Below are positions 16,067 to 24,210 of a stretch of 44,230 nucleotides of DNA, piece by piece. Numbering within the stretch: position 1 is the first letter of the stretch; each line of letters begins with the position of its first letter. Origin of the DNA: CAZSXS01 sp964611385. Its GTDB lineage: Bacteria; Bacillota; Clostridia; Lachnospirales; CAYPQA01. The notes beneath the pieces were generated by a model. The model was not told where the DNA came from, made no database searches, and saw nothing but the letters and a program-made list of their open reading frames with translations. The stretch lies in contig CAZSXS010000024.1 in NCBI GenBank assembly GCA_964611385.1, positions 1 to 44,230 of the forward strand. Reading direction: 5' to 3'. A program made the position numbers and the translations under genes.

Positions 16067-16489
16067 ATGAAAAAATATAAAACAATATGGTTTGCCGTCA
16101 TAATAATCGGCTTCATTGCTTCAATATGGGGATTTAACTATCTAAGATCCATAGAAAATTATAAGCGGGATGTGCAGGCAATACAGGTGCAGAATGTGGA
16201 TTTAAGCACCATTGTAGATGGTGAATACTTTGGAGACTGTGATGTAGATTTTGTTCGGGCACGGGTTCGTATTGTAGTCAAGCAGCATGTAATTGAGGAA
16301 CTGGAATTATTAGAGCATCTTCATGAGCGAGGGTCCGCAGCTGAAGCTTTGCCGTCTAAAATATTATCAGAACAGCGCATTGATATAGATGTAATAACAG
16401 GAGCCACTTCCTCCAGCAAAGTGATACAGGAAGCGGTTTACAACGCATTAACCAGTAAGAGAACAATTCGGACTGAAAAGTCATATTAA
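16067..16489 (+). CDS. Membrane-anchored FMN-binding domain protein
   Basis: A 140-residue protein with one N-terminal membrane helix (about 7-25) and an extracytoplasmic FMN_bind domain. The motif DVITGATSSS near residues 106-115 matches the site where ApbE attaches FMN to a Ser/Thr in this family. The domain starts VDGEYFGDCDVDFVRARVRI, typical of small FMN_bind proteins that carry electrons outside the membrane. No apbE gene is in the window. It lies 9 bp after merR and 13 bp before the flavodoxin-like gene, so all three likely share the MerR-controlled promoter. Confidence 0.85.
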   Translation: MKKYKTIWFAVIIIGFIASIWGFNYLRSIENYKRDVQAIQVQNVDLSTIVDGEYFGDCDVDFVRARVRIVVKQHVIEELELLEHLHERGSAAEALPSKILSEQRIDIDVITGATSSSKVIQEAVYNALTSKRTIRTEKSY

Positions 16490-16502
16490 AAGAGGTGTTT
16501 AA

Positions 16503-17265
16503 ATGAAAACATGTATCTATACATTTAGTGGCACGGGAACATCATTGGCAGTTTCACAAAAGATTGCGGATCAATTGGGTGATGCCACAATAACCTTAAT
16601 CCCAAAGGCTCTTGCGCAATTGGATGGATGCTGGTATTATGACAGAAGCTTCTGCTATTGGCTTTGTATTCCCCAACTATTTTGGCGGAGTTCCGCAGAT
16701 TGTTTTGGAGTTTATCAATAGGCTGGATTTTAGTTCAGCTCACTATATTTTTGCAGTCGTTACTGGCGGTGGGGGACATGGATTTTGCTTTCAGCAACTA
16801 CAGCAAGCACTGGCAAACAAAGGCAAAGGGCTGGATTATGGCAAGAGTGTAATCGGACTAAGCAATTACATAGTCGCTTGGTATTATAAATTGATCTATA
16901 AAACAGGTGAGCAGCAGGACAAGACACTTAGGCAAGTGGAGCAAAAAGCGATTAGCATCGCAGCTGATATTACAGAAAGAAAAAAGGATGTGGTGAAGGA
17001 TCATACCGAGTTGTTTACGCAGACATTTGGTGGAGCTACGACATGGGGAGGTCGTCCAGTTTGGGTTACTATAGGGGAGCGTACATTTGCAGCTTCCATT
17101 CACGGTATGCCGCATGCAGGGGCAACAATAGTTGATAACAATATGGATGGCCATGTTTGTATGTACTTTGTAGGCAGACGCTCTCATGTTGAAAATGATG
17201 AGCGATACCAATCTGTTATACAACAAGCAAGGGGATTTTTTGAGTTGCTTAGCGGAATAAAATGA
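16503..17265 (+). pseudogene. Flavodoxin-like protein gene split by a single-base frameshift
   Basis: The first frame opens with a flavodoxin FMN-phosphate loop (YTFSGTGTSLAVSQKIADQL) and reads to ITLIPKA. The next frame then continues as IGFVFPNYFGGVPQIVLEFI and runs to 17265. The shift is one extra base, probably at about 16608-16612 in GGCTCTTGCG. Joined, the product would be about 253 residues, like flavodoxin-domain proteins of the EFR1 type but lacking the C-terminal ferredoxin part. The second half could start only at weak codons (TTG at 16612). It may be a pseudogene or a sequencing error; no slippery heptamer argues against programmed shifting. AGAGGTG precedes the ATG at 16503. Confidence 0.75.
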
Positions 17266-17274
17266 TGAAAGTCA

Positions 17275-17317
17275 AATGCCGCCTATCCTCTTGCGTGGGG
17301 ATAGGCGGCATTATTTT
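17275..17317 (+). terminator. Terminator of the merR operon
   Basis: 14-bp perfect arms AATGCCGCCTATCC (17275-17288) and the complement at 17299-17312, followed by a short TTATTTT. It starts about 10 bp after the flavodoxin-like stop. Confidence 0.88.
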
Positions 17318-17344
17318 GACAATAAATAATACGGTAATCATTAT
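17316..17344 (+). promoter_or_regulatory. Likely promoter of the two-gene ABC transporter
   Basis: TTGACA (17316-17321), a 17-bp spacer and CATTAT (17339-17344), directly behind the terminator. It gives an untranslated leader of about 110 nt before the ATG at 17461. Confidence 0.5.
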
Positions 17345-17460
17345 TTGGCTTATCAGTATGCTTGCCACATTCGCATTTTTCGTGATTGTATATTTTAGAA
17401 GCCATAAAGCATTACGTTTTTGGCTTTCTATCTACTTAATTTATACAAAGGGGATTTACA

Positions 17461-18279
17461 ATGGAAGAAGTTGTTTCAATAAAAAATCTGGGTAAGTCAT
17501 ACTCAGACAGGGTAATTTTTAGCAACATAAATATTTCTGTTAAGGTTAACGAGCCAATAGTAATCATTGGCGAAAATGGTTGTGGCAAAAGTACATTATT
17601 GAAAATTATAGCAGGGCTTCTAAATTATACGGAAGGCGAAATAAGTTATAAACCCAAAATAAAAATTTCATATATGCCTGACCGTTTTCCTAAACTCCCA
17701 TTTAGTGTAGAAAGTTATTTAATACATATGGGAAAAATTCAAGGGGTGTCAAACAAAGAAGTTAGCGATTTTATAAATGAAAATTTTGCTTATTTAAACA
17801 TGCCACAACATTATAGAAAGCAAAAGATTTACAATTGCTCTAAAGGAACAATACAAAAAATTAATATACTGCAAGCACTTATCACTAAGCCGGAGTTATT
17901 GATACTTGATGAGCCCTTTGCTGGTCTTGATGATGATTCTGTTGAGAGTTTTATTGAAATGCTTAAAAAGCTAGTATCCGAAGGCACAGCCCTTATTATG
18001 ACGTGTCATGAAAAAACGTTAGGACAAAGAATCTCCGAAAGTTTATACATCTTCAAAGAGCAGAAGTGTTGTATTAGTAATGAGTTCTCAAAGCATTTTT
18101 GCATTAAATTTTTTCATAATAATCCAGAAATAAGCCTTAATGCTATAATTGAAGGGATCGTTTATGTTAATCAAGTTAATGAATTATGCGAAGCCTTGGT
18201 TGAAAAAGACAAGCTTAAAGAAGTATTAGGACTGTTATTTGAGTATGGATTTGAAATCCATTCCATTAACCCAAGATAA
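17461..18279 (+). CDS. ABC transporter ATP-binding protein with atypical signature
   Basis: A 272-residue ATPase. Walker A is GENGCGKST (about 38-46) and Walker B LLILDEPFAGLDDD. The signature motif reads NCSKGTIQK in place of LSGGQ; CSKG/YSKG variants occur in small drug or lantibiotic-immunity-like exporters. The last ~75 residues form an extension of the kind seen in ABC-2 type exporters. AAGGGG precedes the ATG. The gene is markedly AT-rich compared with the genes on either side of the segment, as is its partner permease 24 bp downstream, which suggests acquisition from elsewhere. The transported substrate is unknown. Confidence 0.88.
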   Translation: MEEVVSIKNLGKSYSDRVIFSNINISVKVNEPIVIIGENGCGKSTLLKIIAGLLNYTEGEISYKPKIKISYMPDRFPKLPFSVESYLIHMGKIQGVSNKEVSDFINENFAYLNMPQHYRKQKIYNCSKGTIQKINILQALITKPELLILDEPFAGLDDDSVESFIEMLKKLVSEGTALIMTCHEKTLGQRISESLYIFKEQKCCISNEFSKHFCIKFFHNNPEISLNAIIEGIVYVNQVNELCEALVEKDKLKEVLGLLFEYGFEIHSINPR

Positions 18280-18303
18280 ATCCAACTGGTTTAGGAGAAA
18301 AAA

Positions 18304-19023
18304 ATGAATATTTCGCTAATTAGATTCAATTTAAGTTATTACGTTAGGACATTAAAATTCATAGGTCCTTGCTTGGCATATACTGTTTTCTTTTTTCTAA
18401 ACTATCAGTATAAGCGTATAGGTATATGGGATAATTGTTATATTACCGCTGTGGCTACATTCGTTTTATCCAACTGGATAGGGACAAGTTTTATTAACTG
18501 CGAAGATAGAACGCAACAGTATATTACAAGATTACATATTAGAAATGAAACCTCTTATCATTTATCAAAAATTGTTTCAATTTTACTATTTATACTTCCT
18601 TTTTATATATTGCTGAATTTATATCCAGTAATATTTGACTTCTATAAGAGAAGTCTTTTCGCGAATGAAATTGTGGCTTGTATCATCATTCATTTTACTT
18701 TTAGCTTAATGGGTACAGCCATTAGTGTTTTCTTTAATTCTGATTTATTTACTAACAAAAATACAACTATACCTTTGCAGGCATTAATTATTCTTATTAC
18801 GGTAGTTCCCATAAAATTGATATTCAAAGATAATGCGTTTGCAAGATACATTACTTACCTTTTGCCGCCTATAAACTATCTTACTGAAGAGCTGTTTAGC
18901 TTAAATGACACAGTTTATATGATGGATAAAAATTTCATAGTTTATATTTTATATTCTTTGGGATATTCTATGATATTGATTATTGCCTATAATTTTGTAA
19001 TAAGAAAAAAGAATAAGGAATAA
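18304..19023 (+). CDS. ABC-2-type membrane permease partner
   Basis: A 239-residue membrane protein with about six hydrophobic helices (roughly 18-36, 48-66, 93-115, 123-146, 160-176, 208-232) and a basic C-terminus (IRKKNKE). It matches the usual size of ABC-2-type permeases that pair with one ATPase, as in immunity or efflux pumps. I see no substrate-specific motif. It is as AT-rich as the ATPase gene. The region 19024-19350 after it holds no gene, only the hairpin repeat at 19195 and the tRNA terminator. Confidence 0.8.
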   Translation: MNISLIRFNLSYYVRTLKFIGPCLAYTVFFFLNYQYKRIGIWDNCYITAVATFVLSNWIGTSFINCEDRTQQYITRLHIRNETSYHLSKIVSILLFILPFYILLNLYPVIFDFYKRSLFANEIVACIIIHFTFSLMGTAISVFFNSDLFTNKNTTIPLQALIILITVVPIKLIFKDNAFARYITYLLPPINYLTEELFSLNDTVYMMDKNFIVYILYSLGYSMILIIAYNFVIRKKNKE

Positions 19024-19194
19024 AATCCTCATTACTTAGGGCGTGTATGCTGTAAAAATCTCACTCAACGCATCAGATATTGAATCAGTTGACGCTTTTT
19101 CCTATGGCTTTAGGTTTAAGAATACTGATTATGATTGATGTTTTTAAAGCTGAAAGGCCTGCGATAACCGAATAAATCTAAAGCAGAAACACAA

Positions 19195-19235
19195 AAAAGG
19201 CTTTTGAGCATCAAAACAATGCCCAAAAGCCTTTT
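19195..19235. repeat. 41-bp hairpin repeat, copy 2
   Basis: Same 41-bp sequence as 15381-15421 except for two bases opposite each other in the stem, in the same orientation. Here it could serve as the terminator of the ABC operon, 170 bp past its stop. Together the copies bracket 3.8 kb. Confidence 0.82.
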
Positions 19236-19309
19236 GCTTAAGGTTTTATTCGAAGGAGCCACTGATTTTTTGGTGCGTTGCAATAATGACTAAGGTTAAG
19301 AAAACATAC

Positions 19310-19347
19310 AAAAAAATCCCATGAATCTTCATTCACGGGATTTTTTT
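19310..19347 (-). terminator. Terminator of tRNA-Ser
   Basis: Inverted repeat AAAAAATCCC...GGGATTTTTT with a short loop. On the minus strand the stem is extended by GTGAAT/ATTCAT and ends in seven T. It lies 9 bp past the tRNA 3' end. Confidence 0.85.
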
Positions 19348-19355
19348 AATCTTGA

Positions 19356-19444
19356 CGGAGAAAGAGGGATTTGAACCCTCGCACCGATTCCTCGATCTAC
19401 GCCCTTAGCAGGGGCGCCTCTTCAGCCAACTTGAGTACTTCTCC
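19356..19444 (-). tRNA. tRNA-Ser(GCU)
   Basis: The minus strand folds as a class II tRNA. The acceptor stem is GGAGAAG/TTTCTCC with discriminator G, the anticodon stem CGCCC/GGGCG around loop CTGCTAA (anticodon GCU), followed by a long variable arm and T-arm GAGGG-TTCAAAT-CCCTC. The long variable arm and discriminator G fit serine. CCA is not encoded directly after the discriminator. It decodes AGC/AGU. Confidence 0.97.
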
Positions 19445-19466
19445 AAGATTGCCTTACGCAAGACCG

Positions 19467-19495
19467 ATTATAGCAAAAGTATTGCATCTTGTCAA
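19467..19495 (-). promoter_or_regulatory. Consensus promoter of tRNA-Ser
   Basis: On the minus strand TTGACA (19495-19490), exactly 17 bp, then TATAAT (19472-19467): both hexamers are perfect consensus, as expected for a strong stable-RNA promoter. Confidence 0.92.
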
Positions 19496-19517
19496 GATTT
19501 TTTTTTTATTGTATAAT
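19489..19517 (+). promoter_or_regulatory. Promoter of the SDR operon, overlapping the tRNA promoter
   Basis: TTGTCA (19489-19494), 17 bp, TATAAT (19512-19517) preceded by TTG. The -35 shares its bases with the -35 of the divergent tRNA promoter, because TTGTCAA read backwards is TTGACAA. Confidence 0.75.
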
Positions 19518-19617
19518 GGCAAAAATTTTGGAAATAAAAAACAGTAAATTTCATTCTTATAATGAATGCATGATGTTCTGCTTTCCAATTTTTAATTTAT
19601 TATGAAGGGGGTTATTT

Positions 19618-20460
19618 ATGAATTTACCTTTTACCATTGACCTGTCGGGGCGGGTGGCTGTGCTGACTGGTGCCGGTGGTGTGCTGATTTCTCAATTTGC
19701 CAAGGCCTTGGCGGCTTGCAATGCTTCTGTTGCCATTTGCGACTTGAATCTACAGGCAGCCGAAGCAGTGGCAGAGGAAATCAGAAAGGAAGGCGGCAAG
19801 GCCTTGGGTGTTGCCTGCAATGTTCTTTCCAAAGACAGCCTCCTTGAAGCAAAGGCTCTCATCGAAAAAGAGCTCGGTGTTTGCGACATTTTGATTAACG
19901 GAGCCGGAGGGAACAATCCTAAGGGCACCACAGACGACGAGTTCTATAATCCGGAGGTTGAGAACATAAAAACTTTCTTTGACCTGGATCCGGAGGGTAT
20001 CCGTTTCGTCTTTGACTTGAATCTGATCGGAACCTTGCTTCCCACGCAGGTCTTTGCAGAGGGTATGGTGGGCCGCAAGGGTGCCACTATCATCAACGTT
20101 TCCTCTATGAATGCTTTCCGTCCTCTTACAAAAATCCCTGCCTATAGCGGCGCTAAGGCTGCGGTTTCCAATTTTACCCAGTGGCTGGCTGTTTATTTTG
20201 CAAAGTCTGGTGTCCGGGTGAATGCGATTGCACCAGGATTTTTTGTCACCAACCAAAACAGAGCTCTTCTGTACGATGCTGAAGGCAAGGAAACGCCCCG
20301 CACCAAAAAAATATTGAGTGCGACTCCTATGGGTCGCTTTGGGGATGCCAAAGAGCTTTTGGGAACCTTCCTTTGGCTGGTATCCGAGGAGGCCGCTGGT
20401 TTTGTGACTGGTGTGGTTGTGCCTGTGGATGGCGGCTTTTCGGCTTATTCCGGAGTGTAA
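19618..20460 (+). CDS. SDR oxidoreductase resembling D-mannonate oxidoreductase (YjmF/UxuB type)
   Basis: A 280-residue NAD(P)-dependent short-chain dehydrogenase. The cofactor loop is VLTGAGGVLISQFAKALA (from about 15), a GGVL variant seen in the mannonate/fructuronate SDRs rather than the usual GxxxGIG. NGAGG, the catalytic Ser in INVSSM and Tyr-x3-Lys in YSGAK (about 176-180) are all present. GAAGGGGG precedes the ATG. The uronate genes uxaC, uxuA and kdgK are not in the window, so the substrate is uncertain. It is 68 bp upstream of the NifU-like/GGGtGRT pair. Confidence 0.8.
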   Translation: MNLPFTIDLSGRVAVLTGAGGVLISQFAKALAACNASVAICDLNLQAAEAVAEEIRKEGGKALGVACNVLSKDSLLEAKALIEKELGVCDILINGAGGNNPKGTTDDEFYNPEVENIKTFFDLDPEGIRFVFDLNLIGTLLPTQVFAEGMVGRKGATIINVSSMNAFRPLTKIPAYSGAKAAVSNFTQWLAVYFAKSGVRVNAIAPGFFVTNQNRALLYDAEGKETPRTKKILSATPMGRFGDAKELLGTFLWLVSEEAAGFVTGVVVPVDGGFSAYSGV

Positions 20461-20528
20461 GCCGACTACTACAAAAGTTCGTACTTCCCGTACTCCGAGT
20501 TTAAAAAATATTATAAAGGAGAATCACT

Positions 20529-21221
20529 ATGACTTATTCTTCAGAAGTTGAAAAAATGTGTTGCGTAGCCAAAGGACCCAATCATGGGCCTGCTCCTATT
20601 CCCGAAGAAGGAAAATGGGTAAAGGCAAAAGAGGTTAAGGATATTTCCGGCCTTACACACGGTGTGGGCTGGTGTGCCCCTCAACAAGGCGCTTGTAAGC
20701 TGACCTTGAACGTTAAGGACGGCGTTATTCAAGAAGCCTTGATCGAAACTCTTGGTTGTTCTGGTATGACCCACTCCGCTGCTATGGCTGCTGAGATTTT
20801 GGTGGGCAAGACCATTTTAGAAGCGCTCAACACAGACCTGGTTTGTGATGCGATCAACACTGCTATGCGTGAACTTTTCTTGCAGATCGTTTACGGCAGA
20901 ACCCAAACAGCTTTTTCTGAGGGTGGACTTCCCATCGGCGCTTCCTTGGAAGACTTGGGCAAGGGCTTAAGAAGCCAGGTTGGAACCATGTTCGCAACCG
21001 CTGCAAAGGGCCCCAGATATTTAGAGCTGGCAGAAGGCTATGTTACCAGAACCGCTCTGGATAAAAACGGCGAGATCATCGGCTATGAATTTGTACATCT
21101 GGGCAAAATGATGGAAATGATCAAAAAAGGAACAGAACCCAAGGAAGCCTTGGAAAAGGCCACCGGAAAATATGGTAGGTTTGACGAAGCCGACAGGTAC
21201 ATTGACCCCCGGCATGAATAG
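20529..21221 (+). CDS. NifU/IscU-like Fe-S scaffold-related protein, partner of GGGtGRT
   Basis: A 230-residue protein with a NifU_N/IscU-like core. Cysteines occur in MCCVAKG, GWCAPQQGACKL and TLGCSGMTHS, the last resembling the scaffold GCG region. The rest is helical (AMAAEILVGKTILEAL) with a charged C-terminus. It differs from canonical IscU in length and in lacking the usual C-terminal cysteine motif. It is followed 44 bp later by the GGGtGRT gene. Clostridial genomes are known to carry these as a pair of unknown function. TATAAAGGAG precedes the ATG. Confidence 0.82.
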   Translation: MTYSSEVEKMCCVAKGPNHGPAPIPEEGKWVKAKEVKDISGLTHGVGWCAPQQGACKLTLNVKDGVIQEALIETLGCSGMTHSAAMAAEILVGKTILEALNTDLVCDAINTAMRELFLQIVYGRTQTAFSEGGLPIGASLEDLGKGLRSQVGTMFATAAKGPRYLELAEGYVTRTALDKNGEIIGYEFVHLGKMMEMIKKGTEPKEALEKATGKYGRFDEADRYIDPRHE

Positions 21222-21265
21222 TCCCCGGCGCAAATAAAAATATAAGGACAGAAAGGAAAACCCAT

Positions 21266-22261
21266 ATGATTACATTTGAAAGTTATGAAAGAAGAATCGC
21301 ACAGGTAAATGCGGTTTTAAATAAAAATGGCATTGCTTCCCTGGAGGAGGCGCAACAAATCTGCGCCGACAAGGGCATTAATCCCTATGAGATCGTAAAG
21401 AAAATTCAACCCATTGCCTTTGAGAACGCCTGCTGGGCTTATGTAGTAGGAGCTGCTATCGCGATCAAGCGCGGCTGCAAAAAAGCAGCTGAAGCCGCAA
21501 AGGTTATTGGCGAAGGTCTTCAAGCTTTTTGTATTCCCGGCTCTGTAGCCGACGACAGAAACGTTGGACTTGGACACGGCAACCTGGCTTCTATGCTTTT
21601 GACCGAAGACACCAAGTGCTTTGCCTTTTTGGCTGGTCATGAGAGCTTTGCAGCAGCAGAAGGTGCCATCGGCATTGCCCAAAGTGCCAACAAGGTTCGC
21701 AAGGTACCCTTACAGGTTATCTTAAACGGTCTTGGCAAGGATGCAGCTCAAATTATTTCTCGTGTCAACGGTTTTACTTATGTTCAGACCGAATTTGACT
21801 ATCACAGCGGCGAACTGAAGGTTGTTAAAGAGATTGCTTATTCCGACGGCCCCAAGTCCAAGGTACGCTGCTACGGAGCAGACGACGTTCGTGAGGGCGT
21901 AGCCATCATGCACAAGGAAAACGTAGACGTTTCCATCACCGGCAACTCAACCAATCCTACTCGTTTCCAACATCCAGTTGCTGGCACCTACAAGAAGGAA
22001 TGCTCCGATCTGAAGAAAAACTACTTCTCTGTAGCTTCCGGCGGCGGCACAGGACGCACCCTACATCCTGACAACATGGCAGCAGGTCCTGCTTCCTACG
22101 GCATGACAGACACGATGGGCAGAATGCACTCCGATGCACAATTTGCAGGCTCCTCTTCCGTACCGGCTCACGTTGAAATGATGGGCTTCATGGGCATGGG
22201 CAACAACCCAATGGTTGGCGCAACGGTTTCCGTGGCTGTGGCAATTGAAGAGAACGCTTAA
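21266..22261 (+). CDS. GGGtGRT family protein
   Basis: A 331-residue protein of the family named for its motif, present here as SVASGGGTGRTLHPD (about 255-270). The N-terminal part is helical and Ala-rich (AIAIKRGCKKAAEAAKVIGEGLQAF). GSVADDRNVGLGHGNLASMLL resembles a nucleotide- or cofactor-binding loop, though this is only impression. No membrane helix or signal is present. AGAAAGGA precedes the ATG. Partner of the NifU-like gene upstream; biochemical role has not been established as far as I know. Confidence 0.92.
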   Translation: MITFESYERRIAQVNAVLNKNGIASLEEAQQICADKGINPYEIVKKIQPIAFENACWAYVVGAAIAIKRGCKKAAEAAKVIGEGLQAFCIPGSVADDRNVGLGHGNLASMLLTEDTKCFAFLAGHESFAAAEGAIGIAQSANKVRKVPLQVILNGLGKDAAQIISRVNGFTYVQTEFDYHSGELKVVKEIAYSDGPKSKVRCYGADDVREGVAIMHKENVDVSITGNSTNPTRFQHPVAGTYKKECSDLKKNYFSVASGGGTGRTLHPDNMAAGPASYGMTDTMGRMHSDAQFAGSSSVPAHVEMMGFMGMGNNPMVGATVSVAVAIEENA

Positions 22262-22292
22262 ATAAATAAAAAAGATTTTTGATTCTATACGT

Positions 22293-22328
22293 ATGGCACA
22301 GGGTGTTTGATATCCTGTGCCATTTTAG
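22293..22328 (+). terminator. Terminator of the GGGtGRT operon
   Basis: Ten-bp arms ATGGCACAGG (22293-22302) and CCTGTGCCAT (22314-22323) followed by a short TTTTA, 32 bp after the stop. Confidence 0.85.
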
Positions 22329-22359
22329 TAGGGAAAATTAGAACAGAAGAGGGTAAATA

Positions 22360-23082
22360 ATGAAAGCTAGGATCTTGAATCAATTGAAAGAGATGGGAAT
22401 CAACAAACGTGACACCGTCTTGGTACATTCATCCATGAAATCTATAGGCGGAGATTTAAGCCCAGAGGAGGTTATTGATCTATTAAAGGCCGCTGTTGGG
22501 GAGGAAGGCACCTTGTTAATGCCTGCGTTGACCTATAAGAATGTAAGGGTCGAGGAGCCTGTATTTGACAGTGGCTTGTCGATGCCTTGCATTGGCTTGC
22601 TACCAAGAACGTTTTTTAAAAGTGAAAGGGTTGTCAGAAGTGTTCACCCCACGCATTCGGTCTGTGCCTGGGGCAAAAATGCAGTAGAAATTACGGATGG
22701 CCAAGAAAAGGATCAGACACCGGTTGGGAAAAATTCGCCTTATATGAAAATCGTAAACTATAATGGTAAGCTGCTGTTTATTGGCGAAGTGTTGCACGCA
22801 TGTACCTTTATGCATGGCGTTGAGGAAGTGATGGGTTCTGATTACGTACTGACCAAGGACAAAATACGATACATTGTCAACGGGAAGGAACGCTTCCTCT
22901 ATGGACATAATTTTCGAGGCTGGTGTTCAGAATACCAGAAGGTTAAAAACATACTGTCGGAAGGGGAGCTGATAGAGGGAAAGTTTGGCAATGGGGTGGC
23001 CTATGTCATTGATGCAACGGCTCTGTTAAAAAGGGCCTGTGAGCTGATGACGACACAGCCGCACTATTTTGTGACAGCATAA
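22360..23082 (+). CDS. AAC(3)-family acetyltransferase (YokD/FrbF-like)
   Basis: A 240-residue acetyl-CoA-dependent N-acetyltransferase of the Antibiotic_NAT family. Family marks are VLVHSSMKSIGG (about 21-32), GTLLMPALTY and VRSVHPTHSVCAWG. Members include aminoglycoside 3-N-acetyltransferases as well as enzymes with other substrates. The protein is somewhat shorter than classical AAC(3) enzymes (about 260-290), so resistance should not be assumed. AGAGGG lies upstream of the ATG. A single-gene unit, convergent with the HTH-methyltransferase; only 20 bp separates the stops and I see no clear terminator there. Confidence 0.85.
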   Translation: MKARILNQLKEMGINKRDTVLVHSSMKSIGGDLSPEEVIDLLKAAVGEEGTLLMPALTYKNVRVEEPVFDSGLSMPCIGLLPRTFFKSERVVRSVHPTHSVCAWGKNAVEITDGQEKDQTPVGKNSPYMKIVNYNGKLLFIGEVLHACTFMHGVEEVMGSDYVLTKDKIRYIVNGKERFLYGHNFRGWCSEYQKVKNILSEGELIEGKFGNGVAYVIDATALLKRACELMTTQPHYFVTA

Positions 23083-23102
23083 AAGGTTCAGCTTATCAAA
23101 AA

Positions 23103-24077
23103 TTATTTCACTGCATACCGCACATATCCCGAAAACACAATCTCTATACCAAGCTCCCGCGCTAGATCAGCAACCGCACTATCATCTCCCTTTGTTGACC
23201 ACGCATATTGATTAACAATATTGTCAATCTTCTTAAATCCAGCTGTGGCGGTGGCATCATAAAAATCTTCGAAGAGATCAGGACGTTTTTCGAGCAAGGC
23301 TTTTTGGATAGGCTCAGGAAAGGATTTTAGCGTCTGTTGGGAAACGTACCCTTCGCCGGAAACATACAGGCCACCCGGCTTTAGGACCCTGTAGATTTCA
23401 GTTATAACTTTGAATTTATCCCCCTCTGTATTCCCAAAACCACCGCCCGAAGAGATTACATCTATGCTGTTATCCTCAAAGGGCAAGTCACAGTTGTCAA
23501 GAGCAGCATAATGGACGTTTGGAGGGAAGAGTTCATTTTCAAACAGTTTTTTCCACTGGCGCACGATAGTAGGAGAAAGATCGCTGATGATTACAGCAGC
23601 ATCACGATTTTCAAGTAAAATGGCAGGCATAAAACCGCCACCCGGCCCTGTTCCGATTTCCAGAATTAAACCGCCGTGTTGCGTGATTTTCTTAGCGAGC
23701 TCTTTTCTTGTACGATCATTTGATTTATGCCACTCCCAATTTTTCTTAATCCAGTTACCGCTTACGATACCCTCTGCCCATTCGATGTTATAGGCTTGTT
23801 CCGCTCTAGGAACAAAATAAGCAATGTCGTCCATGTCAAACAATCGGTTAGCAATTCTTCTGATTGTGTTGTTTCCTTCCAAAATTTCATTTATAGACAC
23901 CTTAAACAACCATGACAGCGCTAAAAGCGTTTCAATATCTGGCACTGCAAGCCCTGTTTCCCATTTGGATACGGCTTGTGGTGTTACATTTAACTGTTCT
24001 GCTAAAGCTGTTTGCGAAAGTCCCCTTTGCTTCCTAAAAAAAATAATCCTGTTCCCAACTTCACTTTTGTTTATCAT
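23103..24077 (-). CDS. HTH (XRE)-SAM methyltransferase fusion
   Basis: A 324-residue fusion. Residues 8-60 are an XRE-type helix-turn-helix (LSQTALAEQLNVTPQAVSKWE). Residues ~105-290 are a class I methyltransferase with SAM loop LEIGTGPGGG near 137, acidic ISDLSP, and post-motif LPFEDNSIDVISSGGGFGN. The C-terminus is short and globular. The ATG at 24077 is 10 nt from AAGGAG; the TTG at 24086 would lie too close to the site. The target of methylation is not evident. Its promoter contains a palindrome likely bound by its own HTH. Confidence 0.82.
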   Translation of the reverse strand: MINKSEVGNRIIFFRKQRGLSQTALAEQLNVTPQAVSKWETGLAVPDIETLLALSWLFKVSINEILEGNNTIRRIANRLFDMDDIAYFVPRAEQAYNIEWAEGIVSGNWIKKNWEWHKSNDRTRKELAKKITQHGGLILEIGTGPGGGFMPAILLENRDAAVIISDLSPTIVRQWKKLFENELFPPNVHYAALDNCDLPFEDNSIDVISSGGGFGNTEGDKFKVITEIYRVLKPGGLYVSGEGYVSQQTLKSFPEPIQKALLEKRPDLFEDFYDATATAGFKKIDNIVNQYAWSTKGDDSAVADLARELGIEIVFSGYVRYAVK

Positions 24078-24108
24078 TTTTATCAAGCTCCTTAGTTACT
24101 TTATTGCT

Positions 24109-24137
24109 ATTATATCGAAAACGATAAAGGTGTACAA
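24109..24137 (-). promoter_or_regulatory. Promoter with internal operator for the HTH-methyltransferase
   Basis: On the minus strand TTGTAC (24137-24132), 17 bp, TATAAT (24114-24109). The palindrome TATCG-AAAA-CGATA (24113-24126) sits inside the spacer and touches the -10, a position where a bound protein would block the promoter. Confidence 0.7.
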
Positions 24138-24210
24138 TGTAAGCACAATTGAATGCTTGTATAAAATATCAACTGACAGTTGTAGCAATGATGATGAATG
24201 CATTTAAAAC

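Noticed and set aside
17262..17495. A 77-codon frame with a hydrophobic stretch between the flavodoxin-like and ABC genes
   Set aside because: It reads straight through the strong terminator at 17275-17317 and overlaps the start of the ABC gene. A later TTG start has no ribosome site. The hydrophobic run is expected in AT-rich DNA.
22360..23082. Aminoglycoside resistance gene
   Set aside because: The protein belongs to the AAC(3) fold family but is shorter than proven resistance enzymes and many relatives have other substrates, so resistance is not claimed.
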